A stretch of 64,000 nucleotides of DNA from Sipunculus nudus (lineage: Eukaryota; Annelida; Sipuncula; Golfingiida; Sipunculidae). The notes beneath the pieces are model-generated. The model did no database searches. It saw only the letters and a list, made by a program, of their open reading frames with translations, and had not been told where the DNA came from. Every line of letters starts with the position of its first letter. The stretch's first letter is position 1. The translations under genes were made by a program, and so were the position numbers. The stretch covers positions 12,790,001-12,854,000 of the forward strand of contig CM049308.1 of the NCBI GenBank assembly GCA_026874595.1, read 5' to 3'. Below, piece by piece: positions 29,901-35,090 of the stretch.

Positions 29901-32855
29901 TCACAAAGCTCTTTATCATACGCTAAACTGGTGGCACCACCTGCAACCCTTTTTTGCACAGCGTCCATCTGTTTGTCTGCCAAGGGCAAAAATCACTCAT
30001 ATACAATATAGTGGTTTGACTTATCTGCCTTAAATTTTACATATGTATACAACTTGGACGGCTTTCTGGATTTTTTGGTAGGTAGCGCAACCTACATACA
30101 CAATTTGGCTGCAGACATTCATGCTAATATCCAATACTTCACCCGTTCCACTCTGATTTAGGCGGATACAAGTAGTCGCTTGTCGACTACCCGTATTCTA
30201 GTTTCATTTTGAACTTTGAAGCTGCTGCAGAATGTACAGGCTTGTCCATAACGTGATACTTGTCAATGTATAATTTATATATATCTGCTGACCTTGCATG
30301 CAGGTTCAGTCAGGTGGACCACAGCAGAGTCATATCATTTAACACAAAATTGATTTTTTTTTAGACCACCATGGTTATGGAGGGATCTTCAGTAACCTAT
30401 ACAAGAGAATGTGCCCAACAAGCCTGTACCAATACAACTGAGCAATGCTCCACAGTAACCAGTGGTGAAGATCAGAGTACAACGGTCAGTCTTTTCTTTT
30501 TCCCTCAAAGCTTGCCAGGTAGCATCTCTGTGAAATTGTACAGCAGTTTTTAACTCAGCTGACTTTGAGTCAACTGAGCTATTGTCATGGTCCAGTGGCT
30601 GTCATGGTGTTCGTCCATTAACAGGGCATGTTTTAAAACTGCTGAACCTATGAATCCAAAATTCAGCATACAGTTAGAAGCCCCCAAAATCTCCCATGAT
30701 ACAAAAATTTGGGTCACTATAACCTCATCCCTTTGAGATATTAAGGAAAAACATCAATTTTCCATTAAACACCAATTGTTTTACTTGAAGGCTGCATGAT
30801 ATCAAAATCACTGATCTGATATTGATCATATTTAATATATCCATTCCTCTACATTTTCTAATGTACTTTCCAGAAATAAGGTCATTATTGTGTTATTTTT
30901 TTTAAGTAATAGTCCCAAACATAATGCACTTAGTGAAAAATCAGAAAATATATTAACTCACTAAACATGAAAATTTTGAAGCTACAGATTTTTTTTAGGG
31001 ATGTAAATTTATATATTCAATATTCAATTGTATACCCAAAAATTACTAAGTAATTACTAAGTAAGCATAATAATAGTTTCTCCCTCATCCAACCAAATAT
31101 ACCTGATTTGAAAAGGGGATATTTTTTTATATAAAATTTAATGAATCTTTTATTTTAGTTAAAAAAATTATCATGTTCTGAAAACTCCAATGTACAGTAT
31201 TTTTTTAATAGTTATTCAAGGAATAATCTTGAAGATGCCATTTTGTGGCATTATGTTCTTTAAGTGATATTATCTTTAAAAAAAAATGTTCTTTTAAATT
31301 CAGTTTAAACATTTTGATATAAAAAATTATAAAAAGTAGATTTGTGTGCATAATTTTACTTGATGTGAGCCAAACTATGGGTAAATAATTATGATGCAAT
31401 TCTGAATTAACTTTCTGATATTTTGATTGCAAATTTTTTTTTAAATTTAAAATAAATAAAATGAATCTGATAAAAACCATTAATGCAAAAAAAAAAGGAT
31501 ATGCTAAAAAATAGGGTTTAATATTAACTTAAAAGCATTATTCCCCCTGAAAGTGAAATTAAGGTATATGTCCTTGTTGTCCACCTGTCTATCTGTAAAT
31601 ATATTTCATGTGCAACACAGTATCGCAAAACTGTTAGTGTTTTTATGGCTGTGTTATCAGAGTATTAGCTTTGCCATCATTTATTTAGAACTCTTACTAA
31701 CCAAGTAGGAGGGCCATTTCCCTTAGCTTTCAAATGCTAATACATAAAAACAGTTACAATAGAAATAAGCATATTTTGCATTTGCTAAAATTTTTCAAAC
31801 TTCGACCGAGTGCTGTAACCCATTGGTCCCTTGTTTTATTGTGTCATAGCCCCTTGAAAACTTCCAATAAATTTTGTGTACCTAGGTGTACCATTTGGTT
31901 GTTTAAAACCTGATCTTCTGGTTGGAATGTAAAATGTGAACACTAGATTTCAACAGGAATTCTAAAATCATGAGTGGTCAACCATTCCTTGAAGGTTGTG
32001 TACAAACACTGACAATAACAGTGGTGATGGGCATATGGTGAAAGGGACTGGTTGACAAGAAGTCAGTGAAGTGCAGGGGCTGCTCAGTGCATCATTTTCT
32101 TACGCTTATTTTTATTGCTGATACAGGCCTAACTGACAGTACTAATTAGGGTGTATAAAAGATCATAGGTGTATCTTGGCAGTGTCTTGCTCCAAAGATC
32201 CGGCTCTGTTGTCACAGTTGTGAATGTCATCTGATGTTCAGGTGCATAAGAGCAGTTATTATTGAAATGGTGCACTTTGCGTAATAAAATAATGACAGAA
32301 AAAAAAATAACTTCTTTTGCACGGTGGGATGACTTGAATTGTAGACAATTCCTACACCAAACACATTGCTCATTTGAAATATTGATGTACAGAGCTGCCA
32401 AGTACCTGCAGCAATAATAATAATAGCATTAATCTAAATACAAAAATCCAGTGCACGTGTGGCACCTGCTGACATTTTTGGGTCATTGCATTGACAAGTC
32501 ATATTTCATAAGATCTCAAATGATAAAAGTAAAAAGTTTACCTGATATTTCAGTACCTGGTTCAGGTTGGATCCTTTACTTTGTATTTTCACTTGGCAAA
32601 ACCAAGAATGACTCTTTGGTCCTGAACACTGCAGAAAATCATTTTTTTAGCAAGGTCAACTAACATCTTATCATTGTCATGTGTAGAGCTTATGAAGATT
32701 TTTTTATTTATTTTCAGACATGCATGAAATGTTGTGTAGGAAGCAGCTGTAATGGCGGCCTGCTGGATGGTCCTGCAGAGTCTGGAGGAAGCCATGTTCA
32801 TGTAGGAGTGGCTGGCCTGCTGTCTCTCCTCATAAGCTTAATGTTAAATTACTAA
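2829..32855 (+). CDS. Furin-like repeat / Ly6-uPAR domain protein, probably GPI-anchored (8 exons seen, 5' end outside window)
   Basis: This is the gene-level entry for exons 2829-2927, 19353-19448, 19959-20060, 20512-20613, 21230-21328, 28099-28199, 30365-30484 and 32718-32855. All have AG acceptors and GT donors, and the frame stays open across every junction. The first five exons are each flanked by phase-1 introns and encode one cysteine-rich repeat of 32-34 residues (pattern CxxxCxxC...CxxC...C) resembling furin-like or growth-factor-receptor repeats. The last three encode a Ly6/uPAR three-finger domain ending in CCVGSSCN, then a short linker and a hydrophobic tail with no cytoplasmic part, as expected of a GPI signal. 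Almost every exon has an N-glycosylation sequon (NAT, NGT, NRT, NST, NTT). I infer an extracellular or cell-surface protein; ligand and exact orthologue are unknown. The signal peptide and first exons must lie before the window. Confidence 0.85.
2928..3586. other. Intron sequence, nothing recognised
   Basis: AT-rich intron sequence after the first furin-like exon. Only short open frames without domain features are present. A short stretch near 3360-3400 (GGTTGCACCACCTGCATC) faintly resembles the HINE core phrase. Confidence 0.4.
3587..4435. repeat. Dispersed repeat of unknown class, copy 1
   Basis: This segment is closely similar, in the same orientation, to 12656-13497. Shared landmarks are AATATATTATTTTG near the left end, the phrase GCTATAGGCCCCGGCATG, and AAGAGAATTACCTGGATATT at the right. 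Both copies lose similarity right after TTTGAGCTG. I see no coding capacity, target duplication or terminal repeat. Confidence 0.65.
4436..6747. other. Intron sequence with a possible old inverted-repeat element
   Basis: No gene is recognised. Near 4470-4540 there are short inverted phrases built on GGTTAGCCAC/GTGGCTAA. A stretch at about 5158-5200 (ending GCATACTGGGTAA) is similar to the reverse complement of about 6108-6150, which might be diverged terminal inverted repeats of a small DNA element. A 124-codon minus-strand open frame (5510-5884) matches nothing I know. Confidence 0.3.
6748..6974 (-). repeat. B2 copy of split direct repeat (outer 3' end)
   Basis: Repeat of B1 with an extra segment of about 20 bp containing AAAATAGTGGGTGG. 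The outer edge is TTATGGACGGG at 6748, flanked by a T run. Between B2 and A2 lies about 165 bp of unique sequence (6975-7139). Confidence 0.8.
7140..7398 (-). repeat. A2 copy of split direct repeat
   Basis: Near-perfect copy of A1 at 12144-12402. Its AATTATAT edge at 7398 is followed directly by B1, giving the fused B1-A2 junction. Confidence 0.85.
7399..7605 (-). repeat. B1 copy of split direct repeat
   Basis: Direct repeat of 6748-6974 from TTATGGACGGGCAATGGG to GGCTTGATTCCGCC. It lacks about 20 bp after CAATTCTTTA that B2 has. Confidence 0.82.
7980..8890. repeat. 69-bp tandem repeats inside the tyrosine-recombinase element
   Basis: About ten or more copies of a unit containing GGAGGCCACTCTCGGGTCC, CCTATCCTATACACTGTAT and ATTACCGGTACATAGACC. 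Copies from 8175 to 8640 are nearly uniform and those at the edges are diverged. Since 69 is a multiple of 3 and the unit has no stops in some frames, long open frames appear on both strands (for example 8175-8735 +). I regard these as by-products, not genes. Confidence 0.85.
8944..10301 (-). pseudogene. Tyrosine recombinase of the split-direct-repeat element (one frameshift)
   Basis: The start is ATG at 10301 ([17 protein letters not shown]). About 130 residues are a charged, low-complexity N-terminal region. A SAM-like core-binding domain follows ([20 protein letters not shown]), then the catalytic domain. The first catalytic Arg is in GFFRVGELV. The H-x-x-R box is in [16 protein letters not shown], and the nucleophile Tyr is in [13 protein letters not shown] near the C terminus. 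The frame runs from 10301 to about 9160 and then needs a one-base shift to continue to 8944, so the Arg and the HxxR...Y boxes lie in different frames. This could be a recent mutation or a sequencing indel. The layout resembles Ngaro-, DIRS- and Crypton-type recombinases, which cut and rejoin DNA by a 3'-phosphotyrosine intermediate. Confidence 0.85.
10440..11110. repeat. Tandem repeats of ~110-150 bp with long poly-T runs
   Basis: Five to six copies contain AACACTAGGACAAAAACATG, TAGCCC(C/A)ACGGC and TCTAGTGTTATGA, each with a run of about 12-25 T. A TTTA microsatellite lies at 10924-10950. The array fills the gap between the SGNH hydrolase and recombinase ORFs. Confidence 0.8.
11193..11855 (-). 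CDS. SGNH/GDSL-type hydrolase of the split-direct-repeat element
   Basis: The frame is intact at 220 codons, starting [11 protein letters not shown]. The block I serine is in [12 protein letters not shown] (GxS in place of GDS). A block II-like glycine is in GIGGRC, block III Asn in [11 protein letters not shown], and block V Asp and His in [11 protein letters not shown]. The SGNH catalytic set (Ser, Gly, Asn, Asp/His) is therefore present. SGNH hydrolases are esterases or lipases; transposon-borne versions are known in Ngaro and CR1 elements, but their role is not settled. The gene sits between A1 and the recombinase, on the same strand, and is the better preserved of the two ORFs. Confidence 0.78.
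   Translation of the reverse strand: MGLVLNFDLAGSTAMAAFVYNSALVLGASETRRLNQAIMAFPPSATALKPNFGFDESAVKIHIHGIGGRCVRTTRQYDMPVVKCLKSQVVLLAVGGNDLSDKNFEGRPEVVGHRLLQLAELLHHEYDVARILVSSLGPRYPPFCGRDYPVDYLNKVRITNQYLEAVLGDTDFATFWDNTKCFKWGPHLFDDDGVHFNTTGTKCWYKSLRGCLVRALRGQP
12144..12402 (-). repeat. A1 copy of split direct repeat
   Basis: A 259-bp direct repeat of 7140-7398; the only difference I noticed is GTTGTGTCC versus GTTGCGTCC. It forms the 5' outer end of the element on the minus strand. Confidence 0.85.
12403..12655. other. Short spacer, nothing recognised
   Basis: Sequence between the outer end of A1 and the second copy of the dispersed repeat. No domain, repeat or splice evidence. Confidence 0.4.
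12656..13497. repeat. Dispersed repeat of unknown class, copy 2
   Basis: Same-orientation copy of 3587-4435, ending at the same TTTGAGCTG edge. The 5'-truncated Gypsy element begins directly after it, so the junction at about 13497 is either a deletion breakpoint or the end of the repeat. Confidence 0.65.
13498..13800 (+). pseudogene. Gypsy 1 aspartic protease remnant
   Basis: A short frame contains [16 protein letters not shown], corresponding to the DTGAS active-site loop of retroviral-type proteases, with Gly changed to Ala. A downstream [10 protein letters not shown] matches the usual G-x-D/R-W segment between protease and RT. Two stops separate them (about 13755-13785). Confidence 0.6.
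13801..14733 (+). pseudogene. Gypsy 1 reverse transcriptase
   Basis: The fingers and palm are recognisable: [33 protein letters not shown], motif A in [15 protein letters not shown], then motif C. Motif C reads CYLDGILIA instead of YLDD, so the second catalytic Asp is lost. A stop at 14330 (TGA, in the position of an Arg codon) divides the domain. The thumb/connection region [20 protein letters not shown] is present, and the frame breaks at 14733. The enzyme would be inactive. Confidence 0.85.
14734..15034 (+). pseudogene. Gypsy 1 RNase H, 5' part
   Basis: Pieces in shifting frames read [31 protein letters not shown] and then, in other frames, AVGIIF at 15017-15034, where the HINE is inserted. 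These match the tether and RNase H start of Gypsy pol. Confidence 0.7.
15035..16575 (+). mobile_element. HINE-1: Helentron-like non-autonomous element with ~180-bp tandem core
   Basis: The insertion splits Gypsy 1 RNase H after TTTT. It has a subterminal inverted repeat: ATGTCCCCGCC at 15041-15051 and GGCGGGGGCAT at 16542-16552 (one mismatch). A 3' hairpin GTGTCG-TTC-CGACAC lies at 16555-16569, and the element ends CTAG at 16572-16575 next to T residues. Between the ends are about eight units of about 180 bp with CGCAATGCCTGCAGATA, CAGTTACAGATCGAGTT and GTTGACCTACTTTTGA. This combination (subTIRs, hairpin near the 3' end, insertion between Ts, tandem core) is the diagnostic pattern of Helentron-associated elements and of pearl-type elements in bivalves. 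Confidence 0.78.
16576..17152 (+). pseudogene. Gypsy 1 RNase H 3' part and integrase N-terminal linker
   Basis: After the HINE the frame resumes with [20 protein letters not shown], the standard end of the RNase H domain. A frameshift follows near 16710, then [21 protein letters not shown] and the linker to integrase with [21 protein letters not shown]. The frame ends at 17152 within the integrase zinc-binding region. Confidence 0.78.
17153..18136 (+). pseudogene. Gypsy 1 integrase
   Basis: The zinc-binding end (VKSCDTC) and HMDFAEYR precede a stop at about 17292. The catalytic core follows with [26 protein letters not shown] and [16 protein letters not shown]. The three acidic catalytic residues are therefore still visible, but across stops and shifts. 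The C-terminal region at 17804-18136 contains [14 protein letters not shown] and [18 protein letters not shown], the GPY/F-like fold of Gypsy integrases. Confidence 0.82.
18946..19084 (+). repeat. Probable 3' LTR of Gypsy 1
   Basis: A purine-rich tract AAAGGTGGAGGAG directly precedes TGTAGTGTACTGACTTGG. The segment contains AATAAATAA and ends about CCTAACAACA, a short TG...CA LTR of about 139 bp. There is no second copy to confirm the borders. The 640 bp from 18301 to 18945 carry no coding sequence and are taken as element 3' non-coding DNA. Confidence 0.5.
19085..19352 (+). other. Intron sequence before furin-like exon 2
   Basis: Short host intron segment containing the polypyrimidine tract and acceptor of exon 19353. 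Nothing else recognised. Confidence 0.5.
19353..19448 (+). CDS. Exon: furin-like cysteine-rich repeat 2
   Basis: The acceptor is TCTCCCTTCAG and the donor is ACAG|GTTGGT. The exon is 96 bp and phase 1-1, so it keeps frame with its neighbours. The protein begins [14 protein letters not shown] and contains an NGT sequon. Spacing of CxxC pairs matches the other repeats. Confidence 0.82.
19959..20060 (+). CDS. Exon: furin-like cysteine-rich repeat 3
   Basis: The acceptor is CCATTTTTCAG and the donor is GAAA|GTAAGT, a near-perfect consensus. The exon is 102 bp and phase 1-1. The product includes [17 protein letters not shown] followed by PGYYLKD, the typical C-x-x-C-x-x-G-(Y/F)-x-(L) furin-repeat signature. 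Confidence 0.85.
20512..20613 (+). CDS. Exon: furin-like cysteine-rich repeat 4
   Basis: The acceptor is TGTCTGTTTCAG and the donor is GATG|GTAGGT. The exon is 102 bp and phase 1-1. The product contains [14 protein letters not shown], then [10 protein letters not shown], with an NRT sequon. Confidence 0.85.
21230..21328 (+). CDS. Exon: furin-like cysteine-rich repeat 5
   Basis: The acceptor is TTGATTGCAG and the donor is GCTG|GTAAGT. The exon is 99 bp and phase 1-1. The product contains [17 protein letters not shown] then [13 protein letters not shown]. The following 6.8-kb intron contains the complete Gypsy element at 22248-27002. Confidence 0.85.
22248..22429 (-). repeat. 3' LTR of Gypsy 2
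   Basis: 182 bp, matching the 5' LTR. It is flanked outside by GGTGT (22243-22247) and preceded on the minus strand by the polypurine tract at 22430-22444. Confidence 0.9.
22780..23940 (-). pseudogene. Gypsy 2 integrase
   Basis: The zinc-binding region is readable: [19 protein letters not shown] and LAKHCQACN. The core has [17 protein letters not shown] then [11 protein letters not shown] tandem 10-bp duplication (CTACCTACAA) near 23500 shifts the frame just before [13 protein letters not shown]. The position of the catalytic Glu reads TNGLAQRFI, with Gln in place of Glu. C-terminal sequence runs to about 22787 ([19 protein letters not shown]). Confidence 0.82.
24029..24809 (-). pseudogene. 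Gypsy 2 RNase H
   Basis: The segments [36 protein letters not shown] and [20 protein letters not shown] are readable. In the last, the conserved first catalytic Asp of RNase H (DASPYG...) is Asn and the following Gly is Arg. After a stop at about 24409 the domain continues with [11 protein letters not shown], then [17 protein letters not shown]. It would be inactive. Confidence 0.82.
24810..25830 (-). pseudogene. Gypsy 2 protease and reverse transcriptase
   Basis: The protease motif [10 protein letters not shown] is intact (DTGSS at 25774-25788), but a stop follows about 12 residues later. The RT frame of 296 codons has [33 protein letters not shown], motif A in [13 protein letters not shown] and motif C in [10 protein letters not shown] with both Asp residues kept. 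The RT frame ends at 24810 by shift. The RT catalytic residues therefore look better preserved than in Gypsy 1. Confidence 0.88.
25940..26720 (-). pseudogene. Gypsy 2 gag with degenerate zinc knuckles
   Basis: It begins [20 protein letters not shown], a common Gypsy gag start. After a shift near 26610 comes a capsid-like part with [36 protein letters not shown] and [18 protein letters not shown]. Nucleocapsid-like sequence near 25990-26140 has [14 protein letters not shown] (the usual His replaced) and [12 protein letters not shown] (first Cys lost), so neither knuckle looks functional. Confidence 0.8.
26825..27002 (-). repeat. 5' LTR of Gypsy 2
   Basis: 178 bp, similar throughout to 22248-22429 with scattered substitutions and short indels. 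It is flanked outside by GGTGT. Confidence 0.9.
27008..28098. other. Intron sequence after Gypsy 2
   Basis: Unique AT-rich intron DNA. Two short stretches with GGTCACGGGTTATGACC and TCACGGGTCATGACC (about 27327 and 27468) repeat one another and are partly palindromic. No exon seen before 28099. Confidence 0.4.
28099..28199 (+). CDS. Exon: Ly6/uPAR domain part 1
   Basis: The acceptor is TTGTTGTAG and the donor is CAAG|GTTTGT. The exon is 101 bp, entering in phase 1 and leaving in phase 0. It begins [13 protein letters not shown], the usual CxxC start of an LU domain, and has an NST sequon. The change of phase fits a switch from shuffled repeat exons to a split LU domain. Confidence 0.82.
28303..30201 (+). 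mobile_element. HINE-2: Helentron-like element with 280-bp tandem core
   Basis: The subterminal inverted repeats are GTATCCGCC (28306-28314) and GGCGGATAC (30161-30169). A 3' hairpin GTAGTCG-CTTGT-CGACTAC lies at 30172-30190, and the end is CTAG (30198-30201) next to T. The core is about 5.5 units of exactly 280 bp (GTTCGTCTGCCTTGGG at 28667, 28947, 29227, 29507). Each carries two GGTGGCGCCACC palindromes and the phrase TCGGGAACCGTTTGACCGAT. A GC-rich GCC run is at 28351-28378. A second, inverted copy is at 43011-44176. Confidence 0.78.
30365..30484 (+). CDS. Exon: Ly6/uPAR domain part 2
   Basis: A T-rich tract precedes the acceptor (TTTTTTTTTAG) and the donor is ACG|GTCAGT. The exon is 120 bp, phase 0-0. 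It contains three cysteines in [14 protein letters not shown], matching the middle fingers of a Ly6 domain, and an NTT sequon. Confidence 0.8.
30548..32717. repeat. Intron with HINE-3-like 5' end and AT-rich sequence
   Basis: AACTCAGCTGACTTTGAGTC at about 30552, then GTCCATTAACAGGGCATG, matches the 5' part of the HINE-3 family and the core phrases at 46400-48900 in reverse. No clear 3' end was found. From 31000 to 32717 the intron is AT-rich with nothing recognised. Confidence 0.5.
32718..32855 (+). CDS. Terminal exon: Ly6 CCxxxxCN motif and GPI-signal-like tail
   Basis: The acceptor is TTATTTTCAG. The exon begins [12 protein letters not shown], the hallmark C-terminal motif of Ly6/uPAR domains with the invariant final Asn. 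A small-residue linker rich in Gly and Ser (possible omega site) follows, then a hydrophobic stretch [15 protein letters not shown] and a TAA stop. No charged cytoplasmic tail is present, which favours GPI anchoring over a transmembrane protein. Confidence 0.85.
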   Translation, partial: TCMKCCVGSSCNGGLLDGPAESGGSHVHVGVAGLLSLLISLMLNY

Positions 32856-33690
32856 ACAGACTTCTCTAAAGCACATTCTTACCTCTGCCCAGCCAGGAAC
32901 CTGTTGACATCTCTCTACCCTTTGATGATGTTCACTTGTAACAGATTAACCAGGGGTTGAAAGATAGGAAACACAGTCATAACAGATTGTGTTTCATGTG
33001 GAACAAATAGTTTCTTGACTTATTTATCATTCCTTTACTCAACATGATGTGCAACTGTAGCATAGAACTTCGAGTGCTGGACTGTAAAATATCTCAAGAA
33101 CTGGATGGTTTCAAGTTATGCACTGGTAAATATGTGCAGATGTTTAACAAGATTCAAATGTTTGGACTGTTTCTGCCTGTAAAGAATTGTTTATGATTAG
33201 GAAATCTTTAAACTTACGTGGACATTTTAAAGGAGAACAGTTAAACAGTTTTGTTTAGGTTTATATATAGAATCCTTTGCATGATACAGATCAGTGCTGC
33301 CCCACATTTAATAAAGATTTAGGCCATAAAGGAAAGGTATTTTAAATGACCAACAATTTATTACTGACCAAACCTGAGATTAATTCTTTGGGATGAATTT
33401 CAAAGGAAATATATGCAGAATGGATGATCCTCTGCAGACAGAGTTTGGCTAAATTGTGATTAAATGTGCGGCCTGACTTTTACATAGCATGGACTGTATT
33501 TATTTTACAGAACTGATTGCTGCTAGAGAGTCGGACTGATCGTTGTCTTGATGAATACTTTTTTCAGCTGACACCCGAGCATGCAGTGACGTAGCACACA
33601 TTTAAATTCTCAAGTGGATGGAGTGAGATGTATGTGTGCTACAATGAAATGTGGCTCATAATGAAGTTGTAATAAAGTATGATAATGCAT
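32856..33690 (+). other. 3' UTR of the furin-like/Ly6 gene with two poly(A) signals
   Basis: Non-coding sequence follows the TAA stop. AATAAA hexamers on the sense strand occur at 33310-33315 and 33671-33676. The distal one is followed by GT-rich sequence (TATGGTGTTTTT). I infer a 3' UTR of about 0.45 or 0.83 kb depending on signal use. Confidence 0.6.
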
Positions 33691-35090
33691 ATATGGTGTT
33701 TTTATCTCATGTACATACAGTTTGTCAGATACCTGTCCCACACATCTTGAATCAGGATTACACTTTTATTTAAACCAAAATGGTCTTACCATGAAACACA
33801 ATGTGGTTGAAAATCCAGTATTTAAATATTATAAATAATATTTATATTATATATAAAAAGTATTTCATATAAGTACCCCAGACTCATGGCAATGATGGAC
33901 CTTTTAATGGGCTACATCATGTTTGAAGATGGGTGACTTTGATTGATTTTCAAGGTCACAGAGGTGATAATGCTAAAATGATGTTAACCAAATAGCTCGC
34001 AAACAATTTGACTAACACTCACTGAACTTAGACCAGTAATGTTTGTTATGAAGGGGATAGGTCAAGTTCCAAGATGGATGACATTGACAGAGGCAATAAT
34101 TCTCAAATGATGTTAATGCAATAACTCGCAAAGAATTTGATGAACAATCAAATTTGTTTCTGCATAATAACTCCCCAAACATATGATGGATAGGATTCAA
34201 ACATAAGATGTAACACCCATGGCCTAAGGGAGAAGCTTATTGATATTTTGGTCAGAAGGGGAAAAAAAAATAAGTAATACACTGGTGTTCAGTTGCTGGT
34301 GTCTCCGTCAGCAGGCCAGAAATTGATGAATCTTTTTCGAGTCACTTGTGTACAGCGGCATTACATTTTCACAGTATATTTTGTACAGACAATTTGAAGA
34401 TTCCCCAGAAAAGGATACACTGGCCCAACGCACCACAGTGGGTCTCATTTAGACTATGTTTGGACAAATCTATCCCCACTTCCCCAACATCTCAAGGAAT
34501 TTGGACCTATTATAGTGACCATCAACAAATTTACATTGATATTCATATGTAGCCGTTCTACACATCACAGCGCATCTGTAGACCCAAGCCCAAGAACAGC
34601 TGAATCTCAGTTCAAGAGAATGACCATTTTATCGCTACAAACCAGCAGCTGACTCTCTCTAATACTACAAGATTCATGTACAGACTCAAACCTCGCATAT
34701 AATAAGGCCAATTCAACATACAAATACTGGAAAAATATTTGACACAGCCCAGTCAAGACTTAAACCAAGAATAACTGGCACAGGTAATACAGAAATACAG
34801 AAACTAAAAATGCATGCAGTTCTTTTATATCATTATTTTGATAGCTTTGAACATTTCACTTTACCATATATTATCTTCCAGTTTATACATGTCAGCTATT
34901 CTTTACAGGTTCTTTAATTTTCAAATATCACTCTATCAGCCCATGCTACCAAAATACACCAAATTCACAGTACTTCAATTTATAACGACTGCATCTTTTG
35001 CGGGGCCCTTACTGTGAGCTGTGAGTTTTCTAGTTTCTGCCGTTTTCAAGATAGTATTGGTTAATGTACAGATGATGGACGATGCTTAAT
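33691..35090. other. Intergenic DNA
   Basis: No gene recognised. Two copies of a segment of about 170 bp containing TAGCTCGCAAACAATTTGA and TAACTCGCAAAGAATTTGAT (about 33900-34170) form a short diverged tandem pair. Confidence 0.4.
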
